Of a DNA stretch of 64,000 nt, positions 61,900-64,000 are shown in pieces. Source of the DNA: Vallitalea longa (GTDB taxonomy: Bacteria; Bacillota; Clostridia; Lachnospirales; Vallitaleaceae); NCBI RefSeq assembly GCF_027923465.1, contig NZ_BRLB01000011.1:112033-176032 (forward strand). The letters run 5' to 3'. Both the position numbers and the translations under genes were made by a program. Each line of letters opens with the position of its first letter. Position 1 is the stretch's first letter. The notes below the pieces were generated by a model, which saw nothing but the letters and a program-made list of their open reading frames with translations, was not told the origin of the DNA and did no database searches.

Positions 61900-62862
61900 C
61901 TAACGGTCAACATATTCTTTTTTATCAATGAAGGTAAGAAGTTGATCATAAGTAGGAAGCCCTTCAACATCACCTTTAACAAGAGTGGCCATTGCTCCTA
62001 CTCCGTTAGCGTATTCTCCACATTCTTTTAGATTTTTATTTCTTAACATGCCACTCAAGAATCCTGCTGCGAATCCATCTCCTGCACCAACACTGTCTTC
62101 CATTGTTTTGACCGTATATCCATTAACAAAATGTTGCTCTTTCCTATTAGATAACATACATCCTTCTTTACCTAATTTTAATGCTACTATATCAGGTCCC
62201 ATTTCATGGAAAGTTTTTATAACTTCTCTTGGGTCTTCTATACCAAGTAACATTTCAGCTTCGTCGATTCCTGGAAATAATATATCAGCCTTCTTGCACA
62301 AATCCAGTATAACAGGCTTTGCTTCTTCTTTTGACCAAAGTTTCAATCTGATATTAGGGTCAAAAGAAAATATTACACCGTTTTCTTTTGCAAAATCAAC
62401 AACTCTAGTGACTGTCTCTCTTGCACTTTCTGATAGAGCAGGTGTTATTCCTGTTACATGAAGTATTTTCGCGTTTTTTATGTATTCATAATCTATGTCT
62501 TCTGGAGATAGATAACTAGCCGCTGAATTTCTTCTATAATAATATACATTGGGATTAACATGTGCAAATCTCTCTTTGAAAAGAAGTCCTGTACTTCTTT
62601 CTTCATCTTTTATGACTCTAGATATATCTACTCCTTCACCCCTAATAAAGCATTCAATGTATCTACCGAATTCATCATCACCTAATTTTGAAAACCAACC
62701 CACCTTATGTTCTAATCTTGCTAATGCAATAGCAACATTGGATTCTGCACCAGAAAGTGCCTTGGTAAAAGTATGTATGTATCTTAGTGGACCTTTTGAA
62801 TCTGGATTAAATAGAACCATACTCTCACCAAATGTAATTACATCCATTTTTTTATCTACCAT
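61900..62862 (-). CDS. kdgK: 2-keto-3-deoxygluconate kinase (PfkB family)
   Basis: A 320-residue ribokinase-like enzyme. The N-terminal phrase DVITFGESMVLFNP, GGESNVA-like AGAESNVAIALARL (near residue 36), DPNIRLKLW (near 165) and the catalytic GAGDGFAAGF (Asp near 258) are those of the PfkB fold; DVITFGE plus the two-residue spacing before the PfkB motif and SKLGDDEFG favour KdgK. It phosphorylates KDG in the breakdown of uronic acids, which suits a beta-helix lyase nearby. It is preceded by a FadR-type regulator and an operator. Assignment to KDG rather than another sugar is likely but not certain. Confidence 0.82.
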   Translation of the reverse strand: MVDKKMDVITFGESMVLFNPDSKGPLRYIHTFTKALSGAESNVAIALARLEHKVGWFSKLGDDEFGRYIECFIRGEGVDISRVIKDEERSTGLLFKERFAHVNPNVYYYRRNSAASYLSPEDIDYEYIKNAKILHVTGITPALSESARETVTRVVDFAKENGVIFSFDPNIRLKLWSKEEAKPVILDLCKKADILFPGIDEAEMLLGIEDPREVIKTFHEMGPDIVALKLGKEGCMLSNRKEQHFVNGYTVKTMEDSVGAGDGFAAGFLSGMLRNKNLKECGEYANGVGAMATLVKGDVEGLPTYDQLLTFIDKKEYVDR

Positions 62863-62936
62863 TATTATAGCCTCCTATTATTTAGTCAAAATCCTGCACA
62901 TAATAAGTTCAATGAAAATTAATTGAATATACATTG

Positions 62937-62990
62937 TCAGATGTCTGATGTCTCTAAGTACATTATATTAAATTACTTAAATTAATGCAA
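62937..62990 (-). promoter_or_regulatory. kdgK promoter with operator
   Basis: Minus-strand TTGCAT (62985-62990), 17-base spacer, TATAAT (62962-62967). A palindrome TCAGATGTCTGA (62937-62948) lies 14 bases after the -10 box, on or just past the expected start of transcription. FadR-type regulators often bind such sites; the gene for one is adjacent. Confidence 0.7.
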
Positions 62991-63027
62991 GTATTTTGTT
63001 TATTGTATTGTATTTTTTACATTAACT

Positions 63028-63717
63028 TTACTTTAATGCATTAAGTTTAACTACTATTTGTTCCATACCATATGATAAATGGTCAGTCATACAGTCTCTA
63101 GCTAATTCAGGATTCCTGCTTTTGATCGCTTCCAGTATTTTTCCATGATGATATAAAACAGTGTCTCCACTTTCTCTAATGTCTTTTGTCTCTTTATATC
63201 CCTCTTGAATCCCTTCATTGATGATAGGCAATATACGATTGATTATTGGATTTTGACTGCTATTGGCTATAATGTTATGGAATTGGATATCCGTTTCAGT
63301 ATGGTCAATATTATTTAGTATCTCTTTCTTTATATTGATATAGCTATTTTCCAATTGTAATATGTTTCCTTTCGTTGCTCTTATAGCCGCTAGTGCACAG
63401 ATTCCTGGCTCAATAATCAATCGTGACTCATACAAGTCTTTTAATAGATTTTTTTTGTCCATGAAACATACCCCTAATGGGTCTTTGTATAATCCTGGAT
63501 TTTCAGATACAAAAGTACCTTTTCCCCTTCGTACTTCCAATATATTAGTAGAAACCAGAATCTTGATTGCTTCCCTTACAGTTGAACGGCTAACGTTCAG
63601 CTCATTAGTCAAATCAATTTCATTAGCTAATTTATCTCCTGGTTTCAGTTTTTTATCTATTATCATTTTCTTGATTGTATTTGCGACTTTCTCTGAAAGG
63701 ATTTCTTTATCGTACAT
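63028..63717 (-). CDS. GntR family regulator, FadR subfamily
   Basis: A 229-residue regulator. The N-terminal winged helix has LANEIDLTNELNVSRSTVRE and LVSTNILEVRRGKGTFV. The C-terminal FCD domain (residues about 85-220) has the metal and ligand ring positions (ESRLIIEPG, FHNIIANSSQNP, HHGKILEAIKSRN, and a late His in TDHLSYGM). Such regulators respond to uronate or KDG. The gene is 165 bp upstream of kdgK on the same strand, and the kinase has its own promoter and operator. The start follows AAGAGGTAG. Confidence 0.88.
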   Translation of the reverse strand: MYDKEILSEKVANTIKKMIIDKKLKPGDKLANEIDLTNELNVSRSTVREAIKILVSTNILEVRRGKGTFVSENPGLYKDPLGVCFMDKKNLLKDLYESRLIIEPGICALAAIRATKGNILQLENSYINIKKEILNNIDHTETDIQFHNIIANSSQNPIINRILPIINEGIQEGYKETKDIRESGDTVLYHHGKILEAIKSRNPELARDCMTDHLSYGMEQIVVKLNALK

Positions 63718-63750
63718 GTTACTACCTCTTTTTATTTTTATTATAGGTTA

Positions 63751-63804
63751 TCACATTTTAGATTGTTACGCAAATAAACAATCACCTACTATAGTAAAAT
63801 GTGA
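63751..63804 (-). promoter_or_regulatory. Nested inverted repeats upstream of the FadR gene
   Basis: An outer pair TCACATTTTA (63751-63760) with TAAAATGTGA (63795-63804), and an inner pair GATTGTT (63761-63767) with AACAATC (63777-63783). It stands in the promoter region of the FadR gene, so it may be an autoregulatory site or a hairpin in the leader. Confidence 0.5.
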
Positions 63805-63805
63805 A

Positions 63806-63841
63806 ATATCCAAAAGGTATCATTATTTCCCTTTTGGATAT
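63806..63841 (-). terminator. Terminator-like hairpin beside the IS element
   Basis: A 12-bp stem, ATATCCAAAAGG (63806-63817) with CCTTTTGGATAT (63830-63841). It would stop transcripts coming from the IS200-like element before they reach the FadR gene. Confidence 0.65.
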
Positions 63842-63864
63842 CATATATAATTTATCTAGATGTT

Positions 63865-64000
63865 TCGAGAAAACCCCCTCCTCTAACTAGGAGGGAGATG
63901 AATCGGAACGGTTTTTAATCTTTAACTCCTGCTTGAGGGCGAATATATTTCTCAATCATTTCTATTGTTGCTCCTCCAGTTGTTAAAATGCAATAACTTC
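63865..64000 (-). mobile_element. IS200/IS605 family element, right end and transposase 3' end
   Basis: The right end shows the family's subterminal hairpin: CCCTCCT (63876-63882) and AGGAGGG (63889-63895) with a six-base loop, followed (minus strand) by GGGGGTTTTCTCGAAAC. The TnpA gene ends just inside (63915). The element continues beyond the window. Its exact outer border cannot be set. Confidence 0.75.
63915..64000 (-). CDS. tnpA: IS200/IS605 transposase TnpA, C-terminal end
   Basis: The last 28 residues of the gene are visible: SYCILTTGGATIEMIEKYIR followed by PQAGVKD and a stop. The GGATIEMIEKYI phrase matches the C-terminal helix of Y1 transposases such as TnpA, which cut and join single strands at the hairpin ends. 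The catalytic Tyr and HUH motif lie outside the window. Start not visible. Confidence 0.78.
   Translation of the reverse strand, partial: SYCILTTGGATIEMIEKYIRPQAGVKD

Noticed and set aside
61985..62461. 158-codon plus-strand open frame
   Set aside because: It is opposite kdgK, whose family is clear; the frame has no start signal of its own.
1..64000. CRISPR array, tRNA or rRNA genes
   Set aside because: I found no regularly spaced repeats, no cloverleaf with a TTCGAATC-type arm, and no rRNA-like stretch.

Overview
The window reads as a piece of chromosome from a low-GC (roughly 30% GC by eye), Gram-positive, probably anaerobic Clostridia of the Vallitalea/Lachnospirales type. This is inference: it rests on strong AGGAGG-type ribosome binding sites, SPase II lipoboxes, CUT1-type sugar ABC transporters, a YesM/YesN-type two-component pair, AraC regulators carrying their own sensor domain, and a BlaI/M56 pair. 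No rRNA, tRNA or CRISPR array is visible. Most genes lie on the minus strand.

Layout. 1-8 kb: the 3' end of a sugar-binding protein, a tandem pair of paralogous membrane proteins duplicated together with their promoters, an SDR enzyme, an SH3b lipoprotein and a lone hydantoinase/oxoprolinase. 8-23.6 kb: a putative glycoside hydrolase, then a minus-strand run of small single-domain enzymes (Nudix, nitrilase, methyltransferases, GNATs), a TIR protein sitting 9 bp from an unusual HD+CHAP fusion, an 1098-residue beta-propeller-like lipoprotein, and a PD-(D/E)XK nuclease-like protein with a small DUF6979-like partner. 23.6-29 kb: a debris field of polymorphic toxins, made of an orphan TNT-type NADase tip with an Imm59-like immunity protein, flanked by two differently truncated acetyltransferase remnants, plus a decayed WXG-type toxin. 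29-40 kb: an AraC regulator, an oxidoreductase, and a GH20/ABC transporter locus with its own membrane-bound AraC regulator. 40-44.3 kb: an intact WXG/peptidoglycan-binding/C-terminal toxin with a translationally coupled DUF2247 immunity gene, IS debris, a frameshifted acetyltransferase, a 154-bp MITE with target-site duplication, and a small XRE-controlled gene pair. 44.4-55.6 kb: a PpiC-like foldase coupled to a secreted beta-helix protein with two carbohydrate-binding modules, and a second sugar ABC transporter next to its two-component system. 55.7-64 kb: an alpha/beta hydrolase, a CotA-type multicopper oxidase, a BlaI/M56/lipoprotein operon with a striking operator, a KDG kinase with a FadR-type regulator, and the 3' end of an IS200/IS605 element.

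The main themes are capture of complex carbohydrate (three ABC systems, GH20, a beta-helix protein, KDG kinase) and inter-bacterial conflict or defence (toxin-immunity modules, TIR, PDDEXK), with many signs of recent gene decay and mobile-element activity between 23.6 and 44 kb.
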